DNA of 33,175 nucleotides. Source: Opitutia bacterium (GTDB lineage: Bacteria > Verrucomicrobiota > Verrucomicrobiia > Opitutales > Seribacteraceae). Location of the stretch: assembly GCA_002694035.1 (NCBI GenBank), contig NZKY01000159.1, positions 1 through 33,175 of the forward strand, written 5' to 3'. This document shows, one piece after another, positions 16,726 through 25,676 of this stretch (position 1 is the first letter of the stretch; each line of letters begins with the position of its first letter). Position numbers and translations under genes: made by a program. Below the pieces are notes generated by a model, which was given only the letters and a program-made list of their open reading frames with translations, made no database searches and had not been told where the DNA came from.

Positions 16726-17785
16726 AGAAATAAAAAAAACTTCCAACAGAAGCAAGAAGACCAGCGAAGTTAGAAGCTCTTCGCAAGCTTTGCAAAAAGC
16801 TTCCGTTAAAAGAAAACCAAGTGCAGAACAAACCAAGGCGAAGCCAATTGTTCCAAAACCCAAAAAAGTCAAAACTCGTGCTGACAAAAAAATCAAAACT
16901 AGTGAAGATAATATTCAAAAGAAAGACGATGCAGGTAATTTGGATGACGAGGTTAAAAAATCTCCTAAACTCTCATATGATAAGAAGAGACTGGTTGATC
17001 TGTCCGAAATTCATCCGACTACAAAGTATATTTATCAGCTGAAAAAAAAGCGGACTATAATCGGGTTAACTGCTTATGACTCGATTATGGCAAAACTTGT
17101 CTCTAAAGCGGGAGTTGACTTTATTCTTGTTGGAGATTCTGTCGGGACAACCATGCTCGGTTTTGATACGACTATTCCTGTTACAATAGACGATATGGTC
17201 CATCACACTGCTGCTGTTCGAAGGGGAATGCCAGGTTGTCTGGTGGTTGCAGATTTACCCTTTGGAGAGGCAAGTCTTTCTTTCGATCGATTATTAGATT
17301 CGGCAAGACGACTTATGCAATGCGGGGCAGACGCAGTTAAGATTGAAGGTGGAAAGGATATTGCAGATGATATTGAAAAACTTGTTGCAACTGGTATTCC
17401 GGTGATGGGGCACATTGGACTCTTGCCTCAAACTGTAAAAGCTATTGGTGGATATAGAAAATTTGGTACCACCCGTGAGGAAGCGGATGATTTGTATACT
17501 GATGCTATAAGTTTGGAGGAAGCGGGTTGTTTTGCCATTATTGCAGAGATGATAGATGAAGAAATTGCCGCTCATCTGGCAGACCAGATATTGCCTCCTC
17601 TGATTGGAATTGGGAGTGGTCATCAAACAGATGGTGAAATTCTTGTGACTCATGATTTACTCGGTTTAACTCCAAGTCCCCTGCCATCATTCGTGAAACC
17701 ATGTGCGTCTCTTGGGCTAGACGGTCTCAACGCTTTACAGAATTATGTAGTGAATTTGAGGAACCGTCCGGTTAAGAAAAAATGA
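16718..17785 (+). CDS. panB: 3-methyl-2-oxobutanoate hydroxymethyltransferase with a Lys-rich N-terminal extension
   Basis: First step of pantothenate synthesis, adding a hydroxymethyl group from methylene-THF to ketoisovalerate. It is 355 residues, about 90 more than E. coli PanB. The catalytic domain starts near IHPTTKYIYQ and contains GLTAYDS, LVGDSVG, HTAAVRRG, VADLPFG, VKIEGG, GHIGLLPQ, the catalytic Glu in IIAEMIDEE, and GIGSGHQTDGEILV. Residues 1-85 are a Lys/Ser/Thr-rich, probably disordered tail. ATG 16718 overlaps the aldo/keto reductase stop; a TTG at 16940 would give a normal-length enzyme. It overlaps gpsA by 4 bp. No panC or panD is nearby. Confidence 0.93.
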   Translation: MVEEIKKTSNRSKKTSEVRSSSQALQKASVKRKPSAEQTKAKPIVPKPKKVKTRADKKIKTSEDNIQKKDDAGNLDDEVKKSPKLSYDKKRLVDLSEIHPTTKYIYQLKKKRTIIGLTAYDSIMAKLVSKAGVDFILVGDSVGTTMLGFDTTIPVTIDDMVHHTAAVRRGMPGCLVVADLPFGEASLSFDRLLDSARRLMQCGADAVKIEGGKDIADDIEKLVATGIPVMGHIGLLPQTVKAIGGYRKFGTTREEADDLYTDAISLEEAGCFAIIAEMIDEEIAAHLADQILPPLIGIGSGHQTDGEILVTHDLLGLTPSPLPSFVKPCASLGLDGLNALQNYVVNLRNRPVKKK

Positions 17786-18795
17786 ATTTTTGTGTTTTAG
17801 GTGCCGGTGCATGGGGTACTGCGATGGCAGTTTACCTCTCGAAAATTGGCCATTCGGTATCTTTGGTACCTAGGAGGGTTGAGCACGCACTTAAACTTTC
17901 CTCAGAACGTGAGAATAAAGATTACTTGCCCGGAATTAAATTTGATAATGATTTACAGGTTGGTTGTTCTGTAAGACCTGTCTTAATGGAATGTGACTAT
18001 TTATTTTTTGCCTGTCCATCTCATGCATTGAGAAAAACCTGTGAAGTTGTTAAGCTTTTCAATTCAGATTCCTGGAAATTAAAAGGTGGTATTGCGTTGT
18101 GTAAAGGGCTTGAACCAAATTCTAATATGTTTCCTCATGAGGTGATTCAGTGTGAACTTGGAGATGAAATTGGTGCCGGGTATTTAACCGGACCAAGTCA
18201 CGCTCATGATGTTGCAGATGACCTTCCGACGGCTATGGTGCTTGCCATGAACGGAGCAGAAAACTTGTTAATTGATTTGCAGAATGCTATAAGCTCAGGA
18301 AATATGAGGATTTATCGTTCTCATGATCGAGTGGGAGTCGGGCTTGGTAGTTGTTTGAAAAATGTTTACGCGATTGCAACGGGCCTATCAGATGGTTTGG
18401 GGCTTGGAGATAATGCAAGAGCCGCTCTACTGACACGCAGTATGAACGAGATGATTTCTTTGGGCGTTGCATTGGGGGGAGATAGCGAAACATTTTTTGG
18501 TCTGGGTGGTTTTGGAGACCTTATTGGAACCTGTATGGGCGAATGGAGTCGAAATCGAAAATTTGGATTGGAGTTATCTAAAGGGGGATCACCTGAAGAA
18601 ATCATTTCTAAGCAGAAAACAGTGGTCGAGGGATATTGGGCAACTGGTTGTTTTTATAATAAATGCCAACACTTAAAAGTGGAGATGCCCATACTGTCCG
18701 AAATTTATCAAATTCTCTACAAAGAGAAAGACCCTCTGCTAGCACTGCGTGATTTGATGAATAGGGATTTAAAATCAGAGTCTGGTGGTGAATAA
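17782..18795 (+). CDS. gpsA: Glycerol-3-phosphate dehydrogenase [NAD(P)+]
   Basis: Reduces dihydroxyacetone phosphate to sn-glycerol 3-phosphate for phospholipid synthesis. It is 337 residues. The dinucleotide motif is LGAGAWGTA near the N-terminus, PSHALR is the substrate/cofactor loop, and the catalytic Lys lies in GSCLKNVYAIATG. GLGDNARAALLTR, FFGLGGFGDLIGTC and SRNRKFG are family hallmarks, and EGYWAT occurs in the C-domain. Its ATG overlaps the panB TGA (ATGA), so expression is coupled. It uses the triose-phosphate product made by the gap-pgk-tpiA block. Confidence 0.97.
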   Translation: MNFCVLGAGAWGTAMAVYLSKIGHSVSLVPRRVEHALKLSSERENKDYLPGIKFDNDLQVGCSVRPVLMECDYLFFACPSHALRKTCEVVKLFNSDSWKLKGGIALCKGLEPNSNMFPHEVIQCELGDEIGAGYLTGPSHAHDVADDLPTAMVLAMNGAENLLIDLQNAISSGNMRIYRSHDRVGVGLGSCLKNVYAIATGLSDGLGLGDNARAALLTRSMNEMISLGVALGGDSETFFGLGGFGDLIGTCMGEWSRNRKFGLELSKGGSPEEIISKQKTVVEGYWATGCFYNKCQHLKVEMPILSEIYQILYKEKDPLLALRDLMNRDLKSESGGE

Positions 18796-18824
18796 AATCA
18801 CATAAATTTTAATATTTTATTTCT

Positions 18825-19484
18825 GTGAACACTGCTAAGAGACAAAAAATTAAAGCCCCTCATAATGAAGATCGTTTATTGCTTCATTCATGTTGTGCTC
18901 CGTGCGAGGGAGAAGTCTTAGAAACTTTGATTTATTCAGGGATTCAACCAACGGTATTTTTTTACAATCCTAATATTCATCCTAAAAAAGAATATGAAAT
19001 AAGAAAAGCAGAAGACCAAAAATTTTGCGAAAAAATCGGAGTTGAGCATGTTGATGTGGATTACGATGTAAGAAATTGGTTCGAACGGGTTAAAGGACTG
19101 GAGTGGGAACCAGAGCGCGGTGCTAGATGCACCTCTTGTTTTGACATGAGGTTTGAAAGAACTGCATTGTTTGCTCATGAAAACAACTTTACCTTGTTTT
19201 CAAGCAGTCTGGGGATTTCACGATGGAAAAATATGAATCAAATAAATAGTTGCGGACTTCGTGCAGCGGCTCGTTATGAGAACTTAACATATTGGACTTA
19301 TAATTGGAGGAAATCTGGAGGCTCTCAAAGAATGATTGAAATTTCGAAGCGGGAAGGTTTTTATCAACAAGAATATTGTGGGTGTGTTTACTCCCTTAGG
19401 GACACTAACAAATGGCGTGTATCTCAAAACCGTCCTAAGGTTGAAATTGGGAAAAATTTTTACACTCCTTCCAAAGAAAAGTAG
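18825..19484 (+). CDS. queH: Epoxyqueuosine reductase QueH
   Basis: Last step of queuosine synthesis in tRNA, removing the epoxide oxygen; QueH is the alternative to cobalamin-dependent QueG. It is 219 residues. The family's metal-ligand motifs are all visible: Cys-Cys in [13 protein letters not shown], the Cys pair in RCTSCFDMR, and CGC in [21 protein letters not shown] is also conserved. The start is GTG 18825 without an SD; a TATTTT box ends 7 nt before it. It is 7 bp from cysE and 29 bp from gpsA. Confidence 0.95.
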   Translation: MNTAKRQKIKAPHNEDRLLLHSCCAPCEGEVLETLIYSGIQPTVFFYNPNIHPKKEYEIRKAEDQKFCEKIGVEHVDVDYDVRNWFERVKGLEWEPERGARCTSCFDMRFERTALFAHENNFTLFSSSLGISRWKNMNQINSCGLRAAARYENLTYWTYNWRKSGGSQRMIEISKREGFYQQEYCGCVYSLRDTNKWRVSQNRPKVEIGKNFYTPSKEK

Positions 19485-19491
19485 TAATTTT

Positions 19492-20301
19492 ATGAATTCA
19501 GAATCGGTTTGGAAAGTTTTGCTTAAAGAAGCGAAGACGGTTGCAGCAAAAGAAAGAATTTTATCCAAAGTAATTGCAGAATATATTTTGGACAGAGAAA
19601 GTTTGGCTGATGCTTTGGGTTGGAGGCTTGCCTCTAGGTTGGTTAAGAGTAGCGTTCCGGAAAATGATATTCGAGAGTTAATTAAAAATGCTTTTGACGA
19701 AGATAGTGATTTGTTGAGGAGTGTGGAACTTGATTTAATCGCAGTAACCGAAAGGGACCCTGCTTGTAACGATTTTTTAAGCCCATTTCTTTATTTCAAA
19801 GGTTTTCAGGCACTATCTTGTTACAGGGTTGCACACTATCTGTGGAAACAAAACCGGAATGAGCTTGCACTGTATTTGCAAAGTTTGATCGCAGTAGTTT
19901 ATTCTGTTGATATTCATCCTGCAGCATCAATTGGCCATGGTATTTTACTTGATCATGCGACTGGGTTTGTAGCCGGCGAAACCACAGTAATTGAAAATGA
20001 TGTATCCATTCTCCATGAGGTTACCCTTGGTGGGACTGGGAAGGAACGTGGAGATCGCCATCCTAAAATTCGTTCCGGCGTGCTATTGGGTGCGGGTGCA
20101 AAAATTCTTGGAAATGTTGAAATTGGAGAGGGTGCAAGAGTTGGGGCAAGTAGTGTTGTACTAAAAGATGTACCACCTTATGTATCTGTTGCAGGCGTAC
20201 CAGCCAAAGAAATTGGAGTTGTTCATGATGCTGTTCCCGCACTTGGTATGGATCACAACCTTTTGGAGGTTAAAGAATACGAGGGTGGGGGTGGGATTTG
20301 A
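19492..20301 (+). CDS. cysE: Serine O-acetyltransferase
   Basis: Acetylates serine with acetyl-CoA to make O-acetylserine for cysteine synthesis. The frame is open from 19336, but ATG 19492 gives 269 residues and starts at the usual N-terminal helical domain (SVWKVLLKEA), 7 bp after queH. The catalytic core closely follows E. coli CysE: DIHPAASIGHGILLDHATG, GETTVIENDVSILHEV, TLGGTGKERGDRHPKI, then hexapeptide coils (GAGAKILGNVEIGEG). The tail ends in a Gly-rich segment. No SD is seen. No cysK is nearby. Confidence 0.97.
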   Translation: MNSESVWKVLLKEAKTVAAKERILSKVIAEYILDRESLADALGWRLASRLVKSSVPENDIRELIKNAFDEDSDLLRSVELDLIAVTERDPACNDFLSPFLYFKGFQALSCYRVAHYLWKQNRNELALYLQSLIAVVYSVDIHPAASIGHGILLDHATGFVAGETTVIENDVSILHEVTLGGTGKERGDRHPKIRSGVLLGAGAKILGNVEIGEGARVGASSVVLKDVPPYVSVAGVPAKEIGVVHDAVPALGMDHNLLEVKEYEGGGGI

Positions 20302-20317
20302 TTCGTATCCAGTTACA

Positions 20318-20345
20318 TTGACGAATAATCTTCATAGTATATAAT
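20318..20345 (+). promoter_or_regulatory. Strong predicted promoter, probably leaderless, for the adenylate-kinase-like gene
   Basis: TTGACG (20318-20323, 5/6 match) and a perfect TATAAT (20340-20345) are spaced by 16 bp. The -10 ends 7 nt before the A of ATG 20352, so the expected transcription start falls on the start codon itself. No SD exists upstream, in agreement with a leaderless message. Confidence 0.6.
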
Positions 20346-20351
20346 AAATTT

Positions 20352-21632
20352 ATGACTTCCACTGCTGAGACTGATCCAGAAAATAAGACCTCCTCCGTAG
20401 AGCTTCCCAAATCCAATTTGTTACCTAAAGCAACTGGTCCTACAGAGGAGGGAGCGAAAAAAGTAGAAGATCTTGAGGTAAAAGATGCTCAATTGATCTT
20501 TCATTCAGTCTGGCATGAATTAGAGCAGGAAGTGGGAGTTGAAAATCTTCATTTTCCTGCTGAGATTTTTTGGTTAAATGGAGCACCTGGTGCGGGTAAA
20601 GGTACACAGACTGCTTTCATAATGGAGTTTCGTGATTTAACAGAGAAACCAATTATTGTAAGTGAGTTACTCAATTCTCCGGAAGCTAGAAAAAAAATAG
20701 ATGCTGGTTTACTTGCTGGAGACCGAGAAGTAACTCGTTTAGTTTTAAGAATTCTCCTAGAACCAAATTATCAAAGTGGCGCTATTGTAGATGGATATCC
20801 AAGAACCAAAACGCAGGTCGAATGTCTAAAATTATTTCATCGTCGTTTAACCGAATTAAGAAGTAAATATTTGGGTACTTTTCAAGAGGCACAATTTCCG
20901 AAACCACGTTTTCATATAATCATGCTTTTTATCGATGAGGAGGAAAGTGTGAGAAGACAATTTCTTCGTGGAAAGAGAACTATGGAGCATAATGCGGAAG
21001 TAGAGGCTTCTGGTGTTGGGCAGATTCGTGAAGTTAGAAAAACAGATTTGGATGAAGATGCCGCTCACCGCCGATATAAAACTTTTAAGGAATCGACTTA
21101 CGATTCTCTAACTACGCTTAGGGATGTTTTTCATTACCATTTTATAAACGCACACGGCTCGGTCATTGAGGTACAGCAAAGAATTATTCAAGAGTTAAAG
21201 TACCAAAGTTCATTGGAATTGGATGAATCCACGCATGATTGTATATCGTCTATTCCGTTGGCAGAGAAGTTGTCCTTACATGCAAGACAGCACTTAGTTC
21301 AGCGTCTTGATTCATATCAGAAATTTCATCCTGAGCTTTTTGAGCAAGTTGTTGGTTTGATCAAAAGTAAATTTATTCCTATTGTTGAAAAGCATTCGAT
21401 TTCGGGGCTCGCCTATATTAATTCAGAAGCACCCGTTTTTGCTGATCCTTTGGCAATAGCCATGCTTATTGATGTTTTTACTGAGCGCGGATTTACCGCA
21501 GTGGTTGATATACGAAGGATGGAAGTTCCTTCCCGAATAAATCCTCAGACATATGAAATAATTAATCGGGAAAAGAAAGTCTATCGGGTAAGAATAAATT
21601 TTCCCGGTTCAAAAATTCGAAGAGGTTTATAG
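20352..21632 (+). CDS. Adenylate-kinase-like nucleoside monophosphate kinase with N- and C-terminal extensions
   Basis: 426 residues, about twice the size of adenylate kinase. Residues 1-70 are a polar, Glu/Pro/Ser-rich leader. The kinase domain begins with the P-loop GAPGAGKGT (77-85). Further blocks are [18 protein letters not shown] (DGFPRT in Adk), RFLRGKR-type lid residues ([13 protein letters not shown]) and [10 protein letters not shown]. Residues from about 285 to the end form an additional ~140-residue domain that I do not recognise ([20 protein letters not shown] onward). The phosphate acceptor is uncertain, and the extension may make it regulatory. It has its own strong promoter. 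Confidence 0.85.
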   Translation: MTSTAETDPENKTSSVELPKSNLLPKATGPTEEGAKKVEDLEVKDAQLIFHSVWHELEQEVGVENLHFPAEIFWLNGAPGAGKGTQTAFIMEFRDLTEKPIIVSELLNSPEARKKIDAGLLAGDREVTRLVLRILLEPNYQSGAIVDGYPRTKTQVECLKLFHRRLTELRSKYLGTFQEAQFPKPRFHIIMLFIDEEESVRRQFLRGKRTMEHNAEVEASGVGQIREVRKTDLDEDAAHRRYKTFKESTYDSLTTLRDVFHYHFINAHGSVIEVQQRIIQELKYQSSLELDESTHDCISSIPLAEKLSLHARQHLVQRLDSYQKFHPELFEQVVGLIKSKFIPIVEKHSISGLAYINSEAPVFADPLAIAMLIDVFTERGFTAVVDIRRMEVPSRINPQTYEIINREKKVYRVRINFPGSKIRRGL

Positions 21633-21659
21633 ACCTAAACTCCTTAAAATTATTTTATT

Positions 21660-22772
21660 ATGGATATTCGTTATGAAAAACTAGCTAATACGCTTGTTCA
21701 TCATTCTACAAAGCTAAAACCACAAGAAAAGGTATTAATTCACGCTATTGATATACCAAGAGATATGGTATTGTGCTTAATCCGTGCAGTTAGGGATTGT
21801 AATGCTATTCCGTTTGTTCAAGTGCAGGATGGACGAGTCGATCGTGAATGTATTTTAGGAGCAGAAGAAATTCAGTTTGAAACTTCTCTAGAGTGGGAAA
21901 TGCAGAGGATGAAAAATATGGATGCATATATTGCGATTCGAGGATCGCTTAATGTATTTGAGAATTCAGATCTTCCACAAAATGATATGAAGAAGGCCAT
22001 GAAAATCTTGAAGCCTCTTCTTGATTGGCGAGTAAAAAAAACAAAATGGTGCGTCTTAAGATGGCCATCCTCCTCCATGGCACAACAAGCTAAAATGAGC
22101 AGTGAAGCATTTGAAAAATTTTATTTCGATGCTTGTTGCATGGATTATGGTCGCATGACTGAGGGAATGTCTGCATTGGAAAAGCGTATGAAAGTAGCAG
22201 ACCGAGTAAAAATTACCGGTTCAGGAACAGACCTCCGTTTCTCATTGAAAGGTATAGATGCAGTTTCCTGTGGCGGTACATATAATATCCCGGATGGTGA
22301 GGTTTTCTCATGTCCAGTCCGGGACAGTGTAGAAGGTGAAATTACCTTTAATGCCGATACGATTTATCAAGGTGTGTCCTTTTCAAATGTTTTTTTACGA
22401 TTTGAAAAAGGAAAAATTGTAGAATCGCACTCCTCTTCAAACTCTGAAAAATTAAACGAAATATTGGACTCTGATGACGGTGCCCGTTTTATCGGAGAGT
22501 TTGCAATCGCATTCAATCCAATGATTCGTGAACCAATGCAAGATATCCTTTTTGATGAAAAAATTGCCGGTTCTTTTCATTTTACTCCTGGGCAGGCTTA
22601 CGAGGAGGCAAATAACGGTAATAAATCTCAGGTTCACTGGGACATGGTCAATATTCAAAGACCAGAATACGGTGGTGGAGAAATATGGTTTGATGACGAA
22701 TTGATACGTAAGGATGGTGAATTTGTTCCAGATGATTTAATCAAGTTAAATTCAGGTTATCTTCTAGCCTAA
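21660..22772 (+). CDS. Aminopeptidase, M29 (leucyl aminopeptidase II/AmpS) family
   Basis: Metal-dependent N-terminal peptidase, 370 residues, cytoplasmic. The two-domain family pattern is clear. The N-domain has [12 protein letters not shown]. The metal site includes Glu in [12 protein letters not shown], Glu in GEFAIAFNP, Glu-Lys and His in [11 protein letters not shown], and His-Asp in [19 protein letters not shown] at the C-terminus is usual. It starts 28 bp after the kinase-like gene. A TAAAAT box (21645-21650) lies just before the ATG but has no good -35. There is no SD. Confidence 0.92.
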   Translation: MDIRYEKLANTLVHHSTKLKPQEKVLIHAIDIPRDMVLCLIRAVRDCNAIPFVQVQDGRVDRECILGAEEIQFETSLEWEMQRMKNMDAYIAIRGSLNVFENSDLPQNDMKKAMKILKPLLDWRVKKTKWCVLRWPSSSMAQQAKMSSEAFEKFYFDACCMDYGRMTEGMSALEKRMKVADRVKITGSGTDLRFSLKGIDAVSCGGTYNIPDGEVFSCPVRDSVEGEITFNADTIYQGVSFSNVFLRFEKGKIVESHSSSNSEKLNEILDSDDGARFIGEFAIAFNPMIREPMQDILFDEKIAGSFHFTPGQAYEEANNGNKSQVHWDMVNIQRPEYGGGEIWFDDELIRKDGEFVPDDLIKLNSGYLLA

Positions 22773-22783
22773 TTTTGACCCTA

Positions 22784-22789
22784 GGGGAG
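22784..22789 (+). promoter_or_regulatory. Shine-Dalgarno sequence deciding the start at 22797
   Basis: GGGGAG ends 7 nt before ATG 22797 but only 1 nt before the in-frame ATG 22791. Spacing therefore favours the second ATG. It is one of the few clear SD sequences in the window. Confidence 0.6.
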
Positions 22790-22796
22790 CATGACC

Positions 22797-23798
22797 ATGC
22801 AGGTAATGTCAAATTTAATTGAAAATTTGCCTAAAACTGAAACACATCTTCACATGGAGGGTGCACTTCCATGGTCCCTATTGGCAAAAAAGTACCCAAA
22901 ACGCTTTTCTAATATTCCCGATTTCAGGAAGGAAGGGTTTAGGTATGATAACTTTGAGCAATTTGAATCCATTTTGATTGAGCATGCAATGCAATGGTTT
23001 GATTCCCCGAATAGTTACCATGAGGCTGCGAAAATAATATTTCAATCTCATGTTCGACAGAATGTAAAATATGTTGAGATTAGTTTTCATGCAGGAATGA
23101 TCGAATTTTTAAGTATTCCTGGTGAAGAAATTTTAGATGCTATAATTGATGCCGTTCCAGATGGTTTAGAAGTACGAGTTTTTCTTGGAATGAGCCGTAA
23201 TGCTTATAATTCATTTCTTGGTCCAATACTGGATCAAGCATTGACCTGGGATAAACTGAGTGGAATTGATCTGCATGGACTGGAGTCGTTGCCATTTGAA
23301 TCTTGGACTATACCTTTTTGGGAAAGAGCTCGCCTAGAAAGTAAAGTGGTAAAAGCTCATGCTGGGGAATTTGGACCTGCTTCCAATGTAACGCAGGCCG
23401 TAAAAGAGTTAAATGTCAGACGTATTCAACATGGAACCCGTTCGATTGATGATGAAGAAGTTATGAAAATGTTGGTTGAAGAGGGTGTTACTTTGGATAT
23501 GTGTCCGATTAGCAATTACAAGCTTAGGGTAGTCAATAGTTGGAAAGATCATCCATTGCGTGAATTTTTGAGTCGAGGAATTTGTTGTACCGTCAGTACA
23601 GATGATCCCCTTTCCTTTAATAATTCCTTGCTGGATGAATATGAGGCTCTAAAGACAAAACTTGGATTAACTAATCAGGAAATAATTCAAGTCGTTAGGA
23701 ATGGATTTGAAGTTGCTGATCTTCCACTTCAAAAAAAGGATCAATACTTGGCAGAAATAAAACATTTAGTAACAGAGAGTGATTTTTATAATGGCTGA
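22797..23798 (+). CDS. Adenosine/adenine deaminase-like metal-dependent hydrolase
   Basis: Amidohydrolase-fold enzyme of about 333 residues. Zinc-site residues are complete: HxH in ETHLHMEGAL, His and catalytic Glu in KAHAGEFGP, His in IQHGTRSI, and the Asp pair in STDDPLSF. CPISNYKLRVV is the conserved CPxSN block. The opening PKTETHLHMEG resembles both adenosine and adenine deaminases, so the purine substrate stays open. The start was set by the GGGGAG at 22784. Its 3' end overlaps rluD by 8 bp, and the aminopeptidase ends 24 bp upstream. Confidence 0.9.
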   Translation: MQVMSNLIENLPKTETHLHMEGALPWSLLAKKYPKRFSNIPDFRKEGFRYDNFEQFESILIEHAMQWFDSPNSYHEAAKIIFQSHVRQNVKYVEISFHAGMIEFLSIPGEEILDAIIDAVPDGLEVRVFLGMSRNAYNSFLGPILDQALTWDKLSGIDLHGLESLPFESWTIPFWERARLESKVVKAHAGEFGPASNVTQAVKELNVRRIQHGTRSIDDEEVMKMLVEEGVTLDMCPISNYKLRVVNSWKDHPLREFLSRGICCTVSTDDPLSFNNSLLDEYEALKTKLGLTNQEIIQVVRNGFEVADLPLQKKDQYLAEIKHLVTESDFYNG

Positions 23799-24714
23799 GG
23801 TGTTCTTTTCTTGTGAGGAAAATTCCCCTGATCGAGTTGATAAAATTCTGGCACGTGCATTTCCTCATAAAAGTAGAGCTTTAATTCAACGGGCCATAGA
23901 AAGTAATATGGTAAAAAGAAAAAATGGTACAAAACTAGAACCTAAAACAAAGATTTTTCCTGGAGAAGAACTAGTTTTAGACCTTTCAATAGAGGAAAAA
24001 AGATCCCTTAGCCCTAAAAATATTCCTCTTCAAATTATTTTCGAAGATGAAGATTTAGTTGTTCTTAACAAACCTAGCGGAATGGTTGTTCATCCTGGCG
24101 ATGGAACGGAAGATGATACCCTTATTCATGCCATGTTGTATAAATACCCTGATGGTCTATGTCCGGTTGGTTCTCCCGAAAGACCTGGCATTGTTCATCG
24201 TCTAGATAAGGAAACAAGTGGTGTTATGGTGGTTGCAAGATCTGAGAGAGCATACCACTCATTGGTTAAACAATTTGCCGATCGAAAAACTGAAAAAACA
24301 TATTATGTCTTAGTTACAGGAGTAATGAAAGAGAATGAAGGTGAAATTGATTATCCAATTGGCAGACATCCAAAAATTAGAGTTAAAATGGCTGTGGTTG
24401 ACCACGGAAAACCAGCACAGACTAGATGGGAAGTTCTTTCCACATCGGGAAATAATTTTAGCTTATTAAAAGTCAAGATTTTGACTGGAAGAACCCATCA
24501 GATTCGCGTTCATTTTTCTTATTTAGGGCATCCGCTTGCAGGCGATTTGACCTATGGTGCAAAAAAGAGTGAGTCGTTTCAAAGAGTTATGCTTCATGCA
24601 AAAACCCTTGGTTTTTATCATCCCGTCACAAATGAGAAAAAAATATTTGAAACTAAATTACCGGAAGATTTTAGAAATAGCTTGATGCAGATAGGGTTTA
24701 ATTTAAGTAAATAA
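23791..24714 (+). CDS. rluD: 23S rRNA pseudouridine synthase, RluD/RluA family
   Basis: Isomerises uridine to pseudouridine in 23S rRNA. It is 307 residues from ATG 23791; a GTG four codons earlier is open but less likely. An N-terminal S4 RNA-binding domain (about 14-70) is followed by the catalytic domain: VVLNKPSGMVVHPG, and the catalytic Asp139 in HRLDKETSGVMVVAR. Then come EKTYYVLV, ILTGRTHQIRVH and LGHPLAGDLTYG. S4 domain plus length favour RluD over RluA, although RluC-type specificity cannot be excluded. The start codon lies inside the end of the upstream gene (ATGGCTGA), indicating coupling. Confidence 0.94.
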   Translation: MAEVFFSCEENSPDRVDKILARAFPHKSRALIQRAIESNMVKRKNGTKLEPKTKIFPGEELVLDLSIEEKRSLSPKNIPLQIIFEDEDLVVLNKPSGMVVHPGDGTEDDTLIHAMLYKYPDGLCPVGSPERPGIVHRLDKETSGVMVVARSERAYHSLVKQFADRKTEKTYYVLVTGVMKENEGEIDYPIGRHPKIRVKMAVVDHGKPAQTRWEVLSTSGNNFSLLKVKILTGRTHQIRVHFSYLGHPLAGDLTYGAKKSESFQRVMLHAKTLGFYHPVTNEKKIFETKLPEDFRNSLMQIGFNLSK

Positions 24715-24732
24715 AGGAGACTTTGATCTACC

Positions 24733-25530
24733 TTAAGATAAATTTTTGGTAATTAGTTCAAAAGCTTCATCCACATGATCTACGATCTTAAAAAGATTGA
24801 GATCCTTAGGTGAAATTACTCCCCATTTAACAAATTGATCAAAATTTATTAATTCTTCCCAAAATTCTTTTCCAAAAAGTATGATTGGCATTTCTTTATT
24901 CAGCTTTTTCGTTTGGATGAGAGTCAATGTTTCAAATAGTTCATCCATTGTTCCAAAACCGCCAGGAAAAACTACGACCATTTTTGCATGATAAAGAAAA
25001 TAAAATTTTCGGAGAAAAAAATAATGAAATTCGAAAGAAAGTTCGGGCGAAGCGAATTCATTAACACCTTGCTCAAAAGGTAAGCTGATGCCAAAGGCGA
25101 TAGATTTACCATTTGCTTGAGAAGCACCTTTGTTAGCAGCCTCCATCATACCTGGTCCACCGCCAGAACATATAAAATATTTTTTATCTGTTTCTTTGAT
25201 CCAGTCAGTTAAGCGAGCGGATAATGAAACTGCATCATCATAATATTTAGAAAGAAGTACCGAGCTTTCCCTTCTTGCAAGTTCTTGTTTTTGATCTAGA
25301 TCTATTTCGTTTTGTGAAGGAATTTTACCTAAGTATGAGTTAAGTTCTTCTTTAGCCTCAGCCAATGGTTTGGAGCGTGCAGATCCAAAAAAAACGATTG
25401 TATTCTCAACACCTTCACTCTGTAGGCGTACATCTGGTTCTGTTAACTCGCAAAGAACGCGAATTGAACGAGCTTCGTGGCTATTTAAAAATTCTTTATT
25501 TGCGTAGGCTTTTGATGGATTTGTTGACAT
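24733..25530 (-). CDS. LOG-family protein (TIGR00730-type nucleotide phosphoribohydrolase)
   Basis: 265 residues. The family signatures are GGGPGMMEAANKGA and PGGFGTMDELFETLT, the nucleotide-binding and catalytic motifs of LOG proteins, which release free bases (cytokinins in plants and some bacteria) from nucleoside monophosphates. FFGSAR marks the first strand. The first ~45 residues and the insertion before the second strand make it longer than the minimal ~190-residue LOG, similar to the larger bacterial group. It converges on rluD with 18 bp between stops. The ATG at 25528-25530 has no SD. Confidence 0.92.
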   Translation of the reverse strand: MSTNPSKAYANKEFLNSHEARSIRVLCELTEPDVRLQSEGVENTIVFFGSARSKPLAEAKEELNSYLGKIPSQNEIDLDQKQELARRESSVLLSKYYDDAVSLSARLTDWIKETDKKYFICSGGGPGMMEAANKGASQANGKSIAFGISLPFEQGVNEFASPELSFEFHYFFLRKFYFLYHAKMVVVFPGGFGTMDELFETLTLIQTKKLNKEMPIILFGKEFWEELINFDQFVKWGVISPKDLNLFKIVDHVDEAFELITKNLS

Positions 25531-25577
25531 GTTCTGATTTTGACCTTTTCCGGTGAAAAAGAAAAGACCTTAAAATC

Positions 25578-25655
25578 GTGAAAAAAAATGATTTTTTTCT
25601 AAAGTTTGCTTTCGTCTTGTCGACTATTGGTTGTAGCCGCAAGGATGCAGCTTAA
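25578..25655 (+). CDS. Possible tiny lipoprotein (25 residues)
   Basis: A GTG-initiated frame of 25 codons ends at TAA 25653-25655. It reads as a compact lipoprotein precursor: basic KKND start, hydrophobic FFLKFAFVLS, a lipobox-like STIGC, then a six-residue tail of mixed charge (SRKDAA). The organism has Lnt, so lipoproteins are made. Size and layout recall entericidin-like peptides, but no homology can be claimed. There is no SD and no well-spaced promoter. It could also be the decayed N-terminus of a longer lipoprotein, since the frame continues open for another 11 codons after the stop. Confidence 0.35.
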   Translation: MKKNDFFLKFAFVLSTIGCSRKDAA

Positions 25656-25676
25656 TTTAAGTCTGATTCGATCAAC

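Noticed and set aside
16654-16918. Antisense ORFs opposite the PanB N-terminal extension
   Set aside because: They are Phe/Leu-rich mirror images of the Lys-rich extension, with no signal-like start; their presence is explained by the A-rich plus strand.
19336-19491. N-terminal 52-codon extension of cysE
   Set aside because: It overlaps almost 150 bp of queH and does not look like a CysE N-terminus; ATG 19492 just after queH is the better start.
25542-25577. TTGACC and TAAAAT upstream of the mini-lipoprotein as a promoter
   Set aside because: The spacer is about 25 bp, far from the usable 16-18 bp, so no promoter is claimed.
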